Shown in pieces: positions 18,802 through 27,595 of a DNA stretch of 64,000 bases (position 1 is its first letter; every line of letters starts with the position of its first letter). The stretch covers positions 35,038 to 99,037 of the forward strand of contig NZ_FOIE01000012.1 in assembly GCF_900111455.1 (NCBI RefSeq). Direction: 5' to 3'. Source of the stretch: Geodermatophilus poikilotrophus (GTDB lineage: Bacteria; Actinomycetota; Actinomycetes; Mycobacteriales; Geodermatophilaceae). The position numbers and the translations under genes are program-made. The notes beneath the pieces were generated by a model. The model was not told the origin of the DNA. It made no database searches and saw only the letters and a list, made by a program, of their open reading frames with translations.

Positions 18802-19347
18802 CTACGCGCGGGCCTCCGCGTCCCGCTCGCGCGCCGGCCCCTGCTCGCCACCCTCGCCCTCGTCGGGCTCGCGCTCCTTGCGGCGCAGCAGCCAGGAGGT
18901 GGCACCGAGCAGCAGCACGAGCACACCGAGGACGGCGATCTCGGTGATCCGGTCGCGGAACCCCGCACCCTCGCCGACGACGCCCGCGGCCTCGACCGAC
19001 AGCACGACGATCTCCTTGATCGAGGCGATCACCCCGATGACCAGGAACGGCTCGGCGACCAGCTCGCGCTTCTCCACCGTGGTCCGGACGGCGAAGAGCA
19101 GTTCCACGACGATGAACACCAGCAGCAGCACGTCGAGCAGTTCGACCATCGGCGCCTGCGACAGGTCACCGGTCAGCGACCACGCCGTCCGCCCGGCCAG
19201 CACCAGCAGGGCCAGCGCGGCCAGGACGAGGAGCAGCGCGATGCCGGCGTAGACGACGTTCTCGGCGAGCTCGAGCACGCGGGTGCCGACCCGTCCGAAC
19301 CCCGGCGGGGGGATGCGCTGCTCGGGGTCGTGCCGCCGCTGGGCCAT
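18802..19347 (-). CDS. PsiE-like (phosphate-starvation-inducible) membrane protein
   Basis: This 181-residue protein has four hydrophobic segments (VVYAGIALLLVLAALALLVLAG, LLDVLLLVFIVVELLFAV, EPFLVIGVIASIKEIVVLSV and ITEIAVLGVLVLLLGATSWLL) and a charged Glu/Arg tail. The ELLFAVRTTVEKRELVAEPFLVIGVIASIKEIVVLS core is characteristic of the PsiE family. Its function is unknown. ATG at 19347 gives the family length; upstream translation looks spurious. It is divergent from the secreted AMIN-like gene. Confidence 0.8.
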   Translation of the reverse strand: MAQRRHDPEQRIPPPGFGRVGTRVLELAENVVYAGIALLLVLAALALLVLAGRTAWSLTGDLSQAPMVELLDVLLLVFIVVELLFAVRTTVEKRELVAEPFLVIGVIASIKEIVVLSVEAAGVVGEGAGFRDRITEIAVLGVLVLLLGATSWLLRRKEREPDEGEGGEQGPARERDAEARA

Positions 19348-19500
19348 CCCGCGATCCTGCCCTGGCGCGAGCCTCCACGACCCCGCCGTGACGACGGGGT
19401 CACCCGGACGGGCCCATAGCACGGTTCGACGTCGGACGAGGGGCGGCGCGCCGGGGTCCCTTGGCGAACTCTGCCGGTGGGAGACCGAACGGTTCGTCGG

Positions 19501-19514
19501 GTCGACATGTCGAC
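19501..19514. promoter_or_regulatory. 14-bp perfect palindrome in divergent promoter region
   Basis: GTCGACATGTCGAC lies 66 nt before the AMIN-like start codon in the 232-nt spacer shared with the PsiE-like gene. A second small palindrome (CGAACGGTTCG) is 13 nt upstream. A transcription-factor site is plausible but unproven. Confidence 0.4.
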
Positions 19515-19579
19515 ACCCGTGGCGGCGCGGTGCCCGATGGGCGGATCCTGCCGTCGGCACCGTCCACAGGAGGCCCGCC

Positions 19580-20143
19580 ATGAACCGCACCCGGTTCCTC
19601 GTCCTCGCCTGCTCCGTCCTCACCGCGCTGGGGGTGGTCACGCCCGCTGCGGCGGGGGCGAGTCCCTACTGCGGGATCACCTGGGGCTCACAGGCGAAGA
19701 CGGCGGACGCCGGCGACCGGGAGCGGCTGTACGACGTCCGCGCGGGGCGGCACGCCTGCTTCGACCGGCTCGTCGTCGACGTGGGTGGGGAGGACACCAC
19801 CTTCGGCTCCTACTCGGTCCGGTACGTGCCGGTCGTGCTGCAGGACGGCTCCGGCGAGCCGGTTCCCGTCCGCGGCGCCGCGGACCTCGAGGTCTTCGTG
19901 CGCGCACCGGCGTACGACGAGGAGGGACGGCCGACGTTCCAGCCGGCCGACCCGCAGGAGCTCGTGGACGTCAGCGGGTACACCACCTTCCGGCAGGTGG
20001 CCTGGGCCGGCTCCTTCGAGGGCGCGAGCACGCTGGCCCTCGGCGTCCGCGCCCGGCTCCCGTTCCGCGTCTTCAGCGTCGCCGGCACCCCGGACTCCGA
20101 CGACACCCCTCGGCTGGTGATCGACGTCGCCCACCGCTGGTAG
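19580..20143 (+). CDS. Secreted AMIN-like domain protein
   Basis: This 187-residue protein has a clear Sec signal peptide (MNRTRFLVLACSVLTALGVVTPAAAGA) with likely cleavage near residue 28. The mature part begins SPYCGITWGSQAK and has two Cys that could form a disulfide. The FDRLVVDVGG and PRLVIDVAHRW strands resemble the AMIN-like beta domain found in actinobacterial envelope proteins. AGGAGG precedes the ATG at 19580. A role at the cell surface, perhaps peptidoglycan association, is inferred from the fold only. Confidence 0.75.
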   Translation: MNRTRFLVLACSVLTALGVVTPAAAGASPYCGITWGSQAKTADAGDRERLYDVRAGRHACFDRLVVDVGGEDTTFGSYSVRYVPVVLQDGSGEPVPVRGAADLEVFVRAPAYDEEGRPTFQPADPQELVDVSGYTTFRQVAWAGSFEGASTLALGVRARLPFRVFSVAGTPDSDDTPRLVIDVAHRW

Positions 20144-20167
20144 CCCGGACCGGCGGCGGTCGGCCGG

Positions 20168-20494
20168 TCAGCCCCCCGAGGCGTCCGGCCGACCGTCGTC
20201 CCGGCGTGGGCCCTCGATCGCCCGGGGTGCCCGCCGCAGCGTGTCCAGCAGCTCCTGCCCCGGCTCGGGTCGCGGGTCGACCAGCTCGGCCGGGGTGTCG
20301 GGGACGACCACCTGCGGCCCGTCGTCCCCGGGGTCGAAGCTGCGCGGCACCCGCTTGAGGTGCGTGGTCATCGACCGCACCAGCAGCAGGATGGCGACGA
20401 AGAGCAGCACGGTCAGCAGCGCGCCGATGGGGCCGGCCTTGCCGACGTCCTCCGGCAGCTGCTGCTCGGCCGCCAGGACCACGAGCCCGGTCAT
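20168..20494 (-). CDS. Small membrane protein coupled to mca
   Basis: This is a 108-residue protein with one transmembrane helix (IGALLTVLLFVAILLLVRSMTTHL) and a long acidic, Pro-rich cytosolic tail ending RPDASGG. Its ATG overlaps the mca stop (ATGA), so translation is coupled. A small membrane protein follows mca in mycobacteria too (Rv1083). Function unknown; the conserved pairing suggests a link to mycothiol conjugate detoxification or to the membrane. Confidence 0.75.
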   Translation of the reverse strand: MTGLVVLAAEQQLPEDVGKAGPIGALLTVLLFVAILLLVRSMTTHLKRVPRSFDPGDDGPQVVVPDTPAELVDPRPEPGQELLDTLRRAPRAIEGPRRDDGRPDASGG

Positions 20495-21378
20495 CGGACG
20501 ACCACCTCGCTGCGGACCCCGGCGAACAGGTCGTCCTCGGGGACCGGCGAGTCGACGACCGACCGGGCCAGCTCGTAGTCCTCGGTCGGCCAGATCCGCT
20601 GCTGGACCTCCAGCGGGCAGGCGAACCAGCGGCCGTTCGGGTCGATCTGGGTGGCGTGCGCGATCAGCGCGGCGTCCCGGACGGCGAAGTACTCGGCGCA
20701 CGGCACCTTCGTGGTGACCCGGTGCGACATGTCCCGCTCGGGGTCCCAGTTCTCCAGCCACTCGGCGTAGGGCGACTCCTTGCCCGAGGCGAGGATCGCC
20801 TCGTGCAGCGCCCGGGTCCGCGGCAGCGTGAAGCCCATCTGGTAGTAGAGCTTGAGCGGCTGCCACGGTTCCCCCAGCTCGGGGTAGCGGTCGGGGTCGC
20901 CGGCGGCGTCGAAGGCGTGCACCGAGACCTCGTGGGTCTTGATGTGGTCCGGGTGCGGGTAGCCGCCGCGCTCGTCGTAGGTGGTGATCACGTGCGGCTT
21001 GAACCTGCGGATCAGCTCGACCAGCGGCGCGGCCGCCTCCTCCGTCGGCACCAGCGCGAAGCAGCCCTCGGGCAGCGGCGGCAGCGGATCGCCCTCCGGC
21101 AGGCCGGAGTCCACGAACCCGAGGAACTCCTGCTCGACGCCGAGGACCTCGCGGGCGCGGGCCATCTCCTCCCGGCGGATCTCGGGCAGGCGCTCCCAGA
21201 CGTCGGGCCGGTCCAGCGCCGGGTTGAGCACCGAGCCGCGCTCACCCCCGGTGCAGGTCGCCACCATGACGCGGACACCCTCCGCGACGTACTTGGCCAT
21301 GGTCGCGGCGCCCTTGCTCGACTCGTCGTCGGGGTGGGCGTGCACGGCGAGCAGGCGCAACGGGTCTGCTTCGGTCAC
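20491..21378 (-). CDS. mca: Mycothiol S-conjugate amidase
   Basis: This 295-residue zinc amidase of the LmbE-like family carries AVHAHPDDESSKGAATMAKY (zinc ligands His15, Asp18 region) and DERGGYPHPDHIKTHEVSVHAF. The length and full-length similarity pattern favour Mca over MshB. Mca cleaves mycothiol adducts of toxins to a mercapturic acid for export and free GlcN-inositol. GTG at 21378 matches the family N-terminus; upstream in-frame GTGs at 21393 and 21402 cannot be excluded. It is divergent from greA, as in M. tuberculosis. Confidence 0.94.
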   Translation of the reverse strand: MTEADPLRLLAVHAHPDDESSKGAATMAKYVAEGVRVMVATCTGGERGSVLNPALDRPDVWERLPEIRREEMARAREVLGVEQEFLGFVDSGLPEGDPLPPLPEGCFALVPTEEAAAPLVELIRRFKPHVITTYDERGGYPHPDHIKTHEVSVHAFDAAGDPDRYPELGEPWQPLKLYYQMGFTLPRTRALHEAILASGKESPYAEWLENWDPERDMSHRVTTKVPCAEYFAVRDAALIAHATQIDPNGRWFACPLEVQQRIWPTEDYELARSVVDSPVPEDDLFAGVRSEVVVR

Positions 21379-21596
21379 CGGCCCATCATCCACCGGCTGC
21401 ACCGGGTGCCGCCGCCGCCAGGGCCCTCGATCGGGTGTTCGTGGCGCTCGTCACTCTGCGATCCGTTACCGTTCCGCATCCCGGAGGCCAGGGCGCGGGC
21501 GGAACACCGACCCCGGCCGACGGTGTTACGTTGACCGTTCTGAACGCGGCCGTTCCCCGGACGGGGGGCGGCCACCGACATTTCAGGAGCACTGCC

Positions 21597-22100
21597 GTGT
21601 CCACCCCCACTGACGAGCAGAACCAGGGCGTCTGGCTGACCCAGGAGGCCCACGACCGGCTCAGGGCCGAGCTCGACCAGCTGGTGGCGGGCCGCCCGGC
21701 CATGGCCGCCGAGATCAACGCCCGCCGCGAGGAGGGCGACCTCCGCGAGAACGGCGGTTACCACGCCGCCAAGGACGAGCAGGGCAGGCAGGAGGCCCGC
21801 ATCCGCCAGCTGGAGGACCTGCTGCGGAAGGCCCGCGTCGGCGACGCGCCCACGACGGCGACGCACGCCGCCACCGGCACCGTGATCACCATCCGCTTCC
21901 AGGGCGACGACGACACCGAGAAGTTCCTCCTCGGCTCGCGCGAGATCGCCGGGACGACGGGTCTGCAGGTCTACTCCCCCGAGTCGGCGCTCGGCTCGGC
22001 CATCCTCGGTGCGGAGCCCGGGACGACCGTCACCTACCAGGCGCCCAACGGCCGCGACATCACCGTCGACGTCGTCGCCGTCGAGCCCTTCGTCCCCTGA
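21597..22100 (+). CDS. greA: Transcript cleavage factor GreA
   Basis: This 167-residue protein has an N-terminal coiled coil (HDRLRAELDQLVAGRPAMAAEINARREEGDLRENGGYHAAKDEQ) with the acidic GDLREN tip that acts in the RNA polymerase secondary channel. The C-terminal FKBP-like domain contains GTVITIRFQGDDDTEKFLLGSRE and SPESALGSAILGAEPG. GreA rescues backtracked RNA polymerase. GTG at 21597 is preceded by AGGAGC. The 218-nt gap to divergent mca holds the promoters. Confidence 0.96.
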   Translation: MSTPTDEQNQGVWLTQEAHDRLRAELDQLVAGRPAMAAEINARREEGDLRENGGYHAAKDEQGRQEARIRQLEDLLRKARVGDAPTTATHAATGTVITIRFQGDDDTEKFLLGSREIAGTTGLQVYSPESALGSAILGAEPGTTVTYQAPNGRDITVDVVAVEPFVP

Positions 22101-22190
22101 CAGGGGGGTCCCCGTGACCGGGCTCGCGAGGTCACGCAGGAACGCAGCACCCAGGGGCACCCTGCCGACGAGCGCCGGCGAGGAGGACCG

Positions 22191-22520
22191 GTGACCCCTC
22201 CCGCGCGCTCCCGGCGGGCGGAGAACACCGGGTTCGCCTGCGTCCACTGCGGGTCGGCGGTGCCGGCGAACACCGACGGGCACTACCGCAACCACTGCCC
22301 GGTGTGCCTGTGGTCGCTGCACGTCGACGACCTCCCCGGCGACCGGGCGAGCGGGTGCCGGGCGCCGATGGAGCCGATCGGCCTGGTGGAGAAGTCGGGC
22401 AAGGGCTGGCAGGTGGTCCACCGCTGCACGGCGTGCGGCCACCGCCAGCCCAACCGGCTGGTCCGCGAGGGCGACGCCCCCGACGACCTCGACGTCGTCC
22501 TCGGTCTCCCCTGGTTGTGA
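22191..22520 (+). CDS. RNHCP domain protein
   Basis: This 109-residue protein carries FACVHCGSAV, the family-defining RNHCPVCLWSLHVD, and a second Cys pair in HRCTACGHRQPNRL, together likely forming zinc-binding knuckles. The RNHCP family is small, widely conserved in actinobacteria and some firmicutes, and of unknown function; nucleic-acid binding is a reasonable guess. GTG at 22191 follows GGAGGA. It ends in a 23-bp hairpin shared with the convergent peptidase gene. Confidence 0.88.
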   Translation: MTPPARSRRAENTGFACVHCGSAVPANTDGHYRNHCPVCLWSLHVDDLPGDRASGCRAPMEPIGLVEKSGKGWQVVHRCTACGHRQPNRLVREGDAPDDLDVVLGLPWL

Positions 22521-22536
22521 GCCCTCCTCCGCCTCG

Positions 22537-22597
22537 GTGACCATCGGCGGGTGGCTGCCGCGCTCGGCCCCTCGGGCAGCCACCCGCCGATGGTCAC
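22537..22597. terminator. 23-bp perfect hairpin between convergent genes
   Basis: Arms at 22537-22559 and 22575-22597 are perfectly complementary over 23 bp (starting GTGACCATCGGCGGGTGGCT) with a 15-nt loop. The stop codon of the M3 peptidase gene (22594-22596) lies inside the right arm and the RNHCP stop is 16 nt to the left. The structure is symmetrical for both strands, lacks a T-tract, and is best read as a bidirectional terminator. Confidence 0.8.
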
Positions 22598-24660
22598 GGC
22601 GTACTGGGCAGCAACCCGCGGCGGCGCAGCAGCGGGGTGGGATCGGCGTCCCGGCCGCGGACGGCGCGGAAGGCCTCCAGCGGGTCGACCGACCCGCCGA
22701 CGGCCAGCAGCCGCGACCGGAAGACCTCGCCGTTCTCCCGCCGCAGTCCGCCGTTCTCCTTGAACCACTCCACGGTGTCGGCGTCCAGCACCTCCGACCA
22801 GATGTAGGAGTAGTAGCCGGCCGCGTACCCCCCGGCGAAGACGTGCTGGAAGTACGTCGTCCGGTAGCGCGGCGGCACCAGGTGGTGGGCGACGCCGGCC
22901 GCCTCGAGCGCGGCCCGCTCGAACTCCTGCGGGTCCCCGACCTCCGTCTCCGGCGTGATCCGGTGCCATGCCTGGTCCAGCAGCGTGGCCGCCAGGTACT
23001 CCAGCGTCGCGAAGCCCTCGCCCCACAGCTGCGCGGCCTCGATCGCCTCGACGACGCTGGCCGGCAGCGGCTCGCCGGTCTCGACGTGCCGGGCGTAGCC
23101 GGCCAGGACCTCCGGCCACAGCGCCCACACCTCGTTGACCTGGCTCGGGAACTCGACGAAGTCGCGGGGCACGCTGGTGCCGGAGAAGCGCGGGTAGGTG
23201 ACGGCGGAGCTCAGGCCGTGCAGCGTGTGGCCGAACTCGTGGAACAGCGTGTTGACCTCGTCGAGGGTCAGCAGGGTGGGCTGCCCGTCGGCGCCACGGG
23301 TCACGTTGAGGTTGTTGACGACGACCGGCCGGGTGTCCAGCAGCCGCGACTGGGTGACGAACGAGCTCATCCAGGCTCCGCCGCGCTTGCCCTCGCGGGC
23401 GTAGAAGTCGCCGAGGTAGAGGCCGACCGTCTCGCCCGCTGCGTCGGTGACCTCCCAGACCCGGACGTCGGGGTGGTAGCCGGCGAGGTCGGGCCGCGGC
23501 GTGAACCGGTAGCCGTAGAGCCGCTCGGCGGCGGCGAAGACGCCGTCGACGAGCACCCGGTCCAGCTCGAACCACGGCCGCAGCGCCGTGGTGTCGACCG
23601 AGTACCGCTCGGCGCGCACCCGCTCGCTGTAGAACGCCCAGTCCCAGGGCGCCAGCTCCGTCACGCCGTCGGCGGCGGCGACCTCGGCCAGCGCGGCGGC
23701 CTCGGCTTGCGCGTTGGCCATCGACGGCCCCACCATCCGGGCGAGCATCGCGTCGACCGCCTCGGTGCTGCGCGCGGTCTGGTCGGCCAGCACCAGGTCG
23801 GCGTGGGTGTCGAAGCCGAGCAGCCGGGCCCGCTCGGCGCGCACGCGGGCGATGCGGACGGCGACCGGTCCGTTGTCGTGCTCGCCGCCCGACGCCCGGG
23901 TCACCGACGCCTCGAAGACCCGGCGGCGCAGGTCGCGGTTGCGCAGCTTGGTCAGGACCGGCTGGCCGGTGGGCAGCAGCAGCGGGATGAGGAACCCGGG
24001 GACCCCGCGGTCGGCGGCGGCGCGGGCCGCTGCGGCGACCTCCTCGGCCCCGAGCCCGTCGAGCTCCGCGGCGTCGGGGACGACGACGGCGGCGGCCTCG
24101 GTGGCCAGCTGCAGGTGCTGCCCGAACGTCGTCGACAGCTCCGACAGCTCCCGGTTCAGCTCGGTCAGCCGGGCCCGGCCGGCCTCGTCGAGGCGCGCGC
24201 CGGCGAGCACGAAGTCCAGGTGGTATCGCTCCACCAGCCGGACGGCCTCGGCATCCAGGCCGCTGTCGTGCCGCTGCGCGTGGACGGCGTCGATGCGCCC
24301 GAACAGGGCCGGGTCGAGGCGGAGCGCGTCCGCGTGTGCCGACTCGAGCGGGGCCAGCTCCCGCTCGACCTCCCGCAGCCGGTCGGTGGCGACCGACGAG
24401 GCGAGGTTGTGGAACACCGCGCCGGCGCGGCGGTACAGCCGGCCGGACCGCTCCAGGGCGACGACGGTGTTCTCGAACGTCGGTGGCTCGGGCGACCCGA
24501 CGATGCCGGTCACCTGGGCGCGCTGCTCGGCCATCCCGGCCAGCACCGCCTCGCGGCAGTGCTCGAGGGTGACCTCCGCGAAGGGCGGCAGCTGCAGCGG
24601 TAGCGGCGACGGCTCCAGCAGCGGGTTGTCGGCGGACGGGGCGACGGCGGCGGCGTTCAT
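22594..24660 (-). CDS. M3 family metallopeptidase (peptidyl-dipeptidase Dcp type)
   Basis: This 688-residue enzyme has the M3 zinc motif HEFGHTLHG with the downstream Glu in EFPSQVNEVWALWPEVL, plus PRYRTTYFQHVFAGGYAAGYYSYIWSEVLDAD, typical of Dcp and oligopeptidase A. There is no signal peptide, so it is probably a cytosolic oligopeptidase. ATG at 24660 starts NAAAVAPSADNPLLEPSPLPLQLPPF, the normal family head; longer upstream readings are not supported. The stop codon is buried in a 23-bp hairpin. Confidence 0.92.
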   Translation of the reverse strand: MNAAAVAPSADNPLLEPSPLPLQLPPFAEVTLEHCREAVLAGMAEQRAQVTGIVGSPEPPTFENTVVALERSGRLYRRAGAVFHNLASSVATDRLREVERELAPLESAHADALRLDPALFGRIDAVHAQRHDSGLDAEAVRLVERYHLDFVLAGARLDEAGRARLTELNRELSELSTTFGQHLQLATEAAAVVVPDAAELDGLGAEEVAAAARAAADRGVPGFLIPLLLPTGQPVLTKLRNRDLRRRVFEASVTRASGGEHDNGPVAVRIARVRAERARLLGFDTHADLVLADQTARSTEAVDAMLARMVGPSMANAQAEAAALAEVAAADGVTELAPWDWAFYSERVRAERYSVDTTALRPWFELDRVLVDGVFAAAERLYGYRFTPRPDLAGYHPDVRVWEVTDAAGETVGLYLGDFYAREGKRGGAWMSSFVTQSRLLDTRPVVVNNLNVTRGADGQPTLLTLDEVNTLFHEFGHTLHGLSSAVTYPRFSGTSVPRDFVEFPSQVNEVWALWPEVLAGYARHVETGEPLPASVVEAIEAAQLWGEGFATLEYLAATLLDQAWHRITPETEVGDPQEFERAALEAAGVAHHLVPPRYRTTYFQHVFAGGYAAGYYSYIWSEVLDADTVEWFKENGGLRRENGEVFRSRLLAVGGSVDPLEAFRAVRGRDADPTPLLRRRGLLPSTP

Positions 24661-24687
24661 CGCCGCCCATCCTGCGCCCGCCCGCAA

Positions 24688-24768
24688 GAGCGGACCGGGG
24701 GAGCCCGGCACCGACCCGGTCCCGGCCCCCGGGCGCACCCCGAGCGTGCGGGGCACGGGGGTCCGCTC
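24688..24768 (-). terminator. GC-rich hairpin at the ilvA stop
   Basis: GAGCGGACC (24688-24696) pairs with GGTCCGCTC (24760-24768), with further GC-rich pairing inside. The right arm overlaps the ilvA stop codon (24767-24769). On the minus strand the hairpin starts at the stop and ends 27 nt before the peptidase start, so it is likely the ilvA terminator. Confidence 0.5.
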
Positions 24769-26005
24769 AGCCGGTGGTCACCGTGTACCCGGCCCGGTCG
24801 AGCCGGGCCAGCACCTCCTGGGCGTGCTCGGGCCCGCGGGTCTCCAGGACGACGAACACCTCCACCTCGCCGAGTCCCAGCCGGGTCGCCGTCCGCTCGT
24901 GCTCGACCTCCAGCACGTTGGCGCCGACCTGGGCCAGCTCCGCGAGCACCGCGGCCAGCGACCCCGGCCGGTCGGGCACCCGGAGCCGCAGCGACTGGTA
25001 ACGCCCGGCCGCGGCCATGCCGTGCTGCACCACCTTGAGCAGCAGCACCGGGTCGATGTTCCCGCCGGAGACGACCGCGACGACGGGCGGCGGGAAGGCG
25101 GCCGGGTCGGCGAGCACGGCGGCGACAGCGGCCACCCCGGCCGGCTCGACGACGAGCTTCGCCCGCTCCAGGCAGAACAGCAGCGCCTGCGAGAGGTCCT
25201 CCTCGCTGACCGTGCGGACCTCGTCGACGAGGTCGCGGACGTGCGCGAACGTCAGCTCCCCGGGCGCGCCGACGGCGATGCCGTCGGCCATCGTGGTCAT
25301 CCCCGTCAGCGCCACCGGCCGGCCGGCGGCCAGCGACCCGGGGAAGGCGGCGGCGGCCGCGGCCTGCACGCCGACCACCCGGACGTCGGGACGGCGGGCC
25401 CGCACCGCGGCCGCGACGCCGGAGACCAGCCCTCCGCCGCCGGTGCAGACGACGACGGTGGCCACGTCGGGGCACTGGTCGAGGACCTCCAGCCCGACCG
25501 TCCCCTGCCCGGCGATCACGTCGGGGTGGTCGAACGGGTGGATGAACACCGCGCCGGTGCGCTGCGCGTGCTCGGCGGCCGCCGCCAGGGCCTCGGTCAG
25601 CGACGCCCCACCCAGCCGGGCCTCCGCGCCGTAGCCGCGGGTGGCCGCCACCTTGGGCAGCGGGGCGCTCTCCGGCATGAAGACCGTCGCCCGGATGCCC
25701 AGCAGCTGTGCGGCCAGGGCGACGCCCTGCGCGTGGTTGCCGGCGCTGGCGGCGACGACGCCCCGCCCCCGCTCCTCGGCCGACAGCCGCGCCAGCCGGG
25801 TGTAGGCGCCGCGGATCTTGAACGAGCCGGTGCGCTGCAGGTTCTCGCACTTGAGCCAGACCGGGCCGCCGACCCGGTCGGCCAGCGCCCGCGAGTGCTC
25901 CAGCGGCGTACGCCGGACGACGCCGTCCAGCAGTGCCGCCGCGGCCTCGACGTCCGCTCCGCCGACCAGGGCGACGCCGTCCCGCCGCAGCTCTCCAGCC
26001 ACCAT
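24767..26005 (-). CDS. ilvA: Threonine ammonia-lyase with ACT domain
   Basis: This 412-residue PLP enzyme has the cofactor Lys63 in TGSFKIRGA, the phosphate-binding glycine loop TGGGGLVSG, and SAGNHAQGVA. The C-terminal 70 residues (YQSLRLRVPDRPGSLAAVLAELAQVGANVLEVEHER) form one ACT domain. Deamination of threonine to 2-oxobutanoate feeds isoleucine synthesis. A single ACT domain and this length suit the shorter catabolic-like or actinobacterial IlvA class. ATG at 26005 is chosen over upstream low-complexity sequence. It is divergent from the MoxR-like gene. Confidence 0.92.
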   Translation of the reverse strand: MVAGELRRDGVALVGGADVEAAAALLDGVVRRTPLEHSRALADRVGGPVWLKCENLQRTGSFKIRGAYTRLARLSAEERGRGVVAASAGNHAQGVALAAQLLGIRATVFMPESAPLPKVAATRGYGAEARLGGASLTEALAAAAEHAQRTGAVFIHPFDHPDVIAGQGTVGLEVLDQCPDVATVVVCTGGGGLVSGVAAAVRARRPDVRVVGVQAAAAAAFPGSLAAGRPVALTGMTTMADGIAVGAPGELTFAHVRDLVDEVRTVSEEDLSQALLFCLERAKLVVEPAGVAAVAAVLADPAAFPPPVVAVVSGGNIDPVLLLKVVQHGMAAAGRYQSLRLRVPDRPGSLAAVLAELAQVGANVLEVEHERTATRLGLGEVEVFVVLETRGPEHAQEVLARLDRAGYTVTTG

Positions 26006-26075
26006 GGGTCGATCTTCGCAGCACGGAGGCCCAGGTGGCAGCGACGGACGGGTGCCCGTGCCGCCGGTCGCGTCG

Positions 26076-26081
26076 TACCGT
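26076..26081 (+). promoter_or_regulatory. Leaderless -10 box for the MoxR-like gene
   Basis: TACCGT ends 7 nt before GTG at 26089, with no Shine-Dalgarno sequence between. This predicts a leaderless transcript for the ATPase gene. Confidence 0.5.
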
Positions 26082-26088
26082 GGCTGGG

Positions 26089-27594
26089 GTGACGGACTCC
26101 GGCGTTCCCGCCTCCGCTCCCCCCGCACCCACGACCCTCGGCGAGCTCCGCGACAGCGGGGCCACCCCCCGGCCGGTCAAGGCCGAGATCCGCGCCAACC
26201 TGCTCGCCCGCCTGGCCGCCGGCGAGCCGTCCCTGCCCGGCATCGTCGGCTTCGAGGACACGGTCGTCCCCGAGGTCGAACGCGCCCTCATCGCCGGCCA
26301 CGACCTGGTCCTGCTGGGTGAGCGCGGCCAGGGCAAGACCCGGCTGATCCGCACCCTGGTGGGCCTGCTCGACGAGTGGACGCCGGTGCTCACCGGCAGC
26401 GAGCTCAACGAGCACCCGCTGGCCCCGATCAGCGTGTGGGCCCACCGGCAGATCGCCGAGCACGGCGACGCCACGCCCGTCGGCTGGCTGCACCGCAGCG
26501 AGCGCTTCGGCGAGAAGCTGGCCACCCCGGACACCAGCGTCGGCGACCTCATCGGCGACGTCGACCCGATCAAGGTGGCCGAGGGCCGCACCCTGGGCGA
26601 CCCCGAGACGGTGCACTACGGCCTGGTGCCGCGGACCAACCGCGGCATCTTCAGCGTCAACGAGCTGCCCGACCTCGCCGAGCGGATCCAGGTCGCGCTG
26701 CTCAACGTGCTGGAGGAGCGCGACATCCAGATCCGCGGCTACCGGGTGCGGCTGCCGCTGGACCTGCTGCTGGTCGCCAGCGCCAACCCCGAGGACTACA
26801 CCAACCGCGGCCGGATCATCACCCCGCTCAAGGACCGCTTCGGCGCCGAGGTGCGCACCCACTACCCGATCGAGCTGACCGACGAGGTGCGCCTGCTGAA
26901 CCAGGAGGCGCACACCAGTTGGCCGGGGTGGGCGGGCGGCAGCGACGCAGCCGGCGGGGCCGCTGCCGGCCGGCCCGCCGGTGAGCAGCTGGAGACGCCG
27001 CTGGTGCCCGAGCACCTGGTGGAGATCGTCGCGCGCTTCACCCGGCTGGTGCGCGACTCCAACCACGTCGACCAGCGCTCCGGCGTCAGCGCCCGGTTCG
27101 CGATCGCCGGGCTGGAGACGGTGGCGGCCTCGGCCGTCCGCCGGGCCGCCGTCGCCGGGGAGACCCGGCCGGTCGCCCGCGTCGTCGACCTGCCCAGCAT
27201 CGTCCCGGCCAGCCGGGGCAAGGTCGAGTTCGCCGACTCCGGCTCCGACCCGGACGACGAGCGCGAGACCGAGGTGCTCGAGCACCTGCTGCGCCAGGCG
27301 ACCGCGCAGACCTTCCGAGCCCGCTGCGCCGGGCTGGACCTGACCGGCCTGCAGGAGCACTTCACCGGCGGGGAGACCGTGGAGTCCGGCGAGCTGGTGC
27401 CGGCCGCCGCGCTCCTCGGCCAGCTGGGCACCATCCCGAAGCTGGCGGAGCTGCTGGGCCGGCTGGGCGTGCCGGAGGGCGAGCAGTCGGCCGAGCAGGC
27501 CGCCGCCGCGGTGGAGTTCGCCCTCGAGGGGCTCTACCTGACCCGGCGGCTGGCCAAGGACACCGACGGCGCGCGCACGGTCTACGGAGCCTGA
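26089..27594 (+). CDS. MoxR-type AAA ATPase (magnesium chelatase ChlI-like)
   Basis: This 501-residue AAA+ protein has Walker A GERGQGKTR near residue 80, a Walker B-like FSVNELPDL segment, and sensor-like VASANPEDYTNRGRIITPLKDRFG. It is longer than small MoxR proteins, with a C-terminal helical extension (DSNHVDQRSGVSARFAIAGLE onward). Such ATPases work with a VWA partner to remodel or insert cofactors into protein complexes. The VWA gene starts 1 nt after this stop, confirming the pair. The client is unknown. Confidence 0.9.
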   Translation: MTDSGVPASAPPAPTTLGELRDSGATPRPVKAEIRANLLARLAAGEPSLPGIVGFEDTVVPEVERALIAGHDLVLLGERGQGKTRLIRTLVGLLDEWTPVLTGSELNEHPLAPISVWAHRQIAEHGDATPVGWLHRSERFGEKLATPDTSVGDLIGDVDPIKVAEGRTLGDPETVHYGLVPRTNRGIFSVNELPDLAERIQVALLNVLEERDIQIRGYRVRLPLDLLLVASANPEDYTNRGRIITPLKDRFGAEVRTHYPIELTDEVRLLNQEAHTSWPGWAGGSDAAGGAAAGRPAGEQLETPLVPEHLVEIVARFTRLVRDSNHVDQRSGVSARFAIAGLETVAASAVRRAAVAGETRPVARVVDLPSIVPASRGKVEFADSGSDPDDERETEVLEHLLRQATAQTFRARCAGLDLTGLQEHFTGGETVESGELVPAAALLGQLGTIPKLAELLGRLGVPEGEQSAEQAAAAVEFALEGLYLTRRLAKDTDGARTVYGA

Positions 27595-27595
27595 C

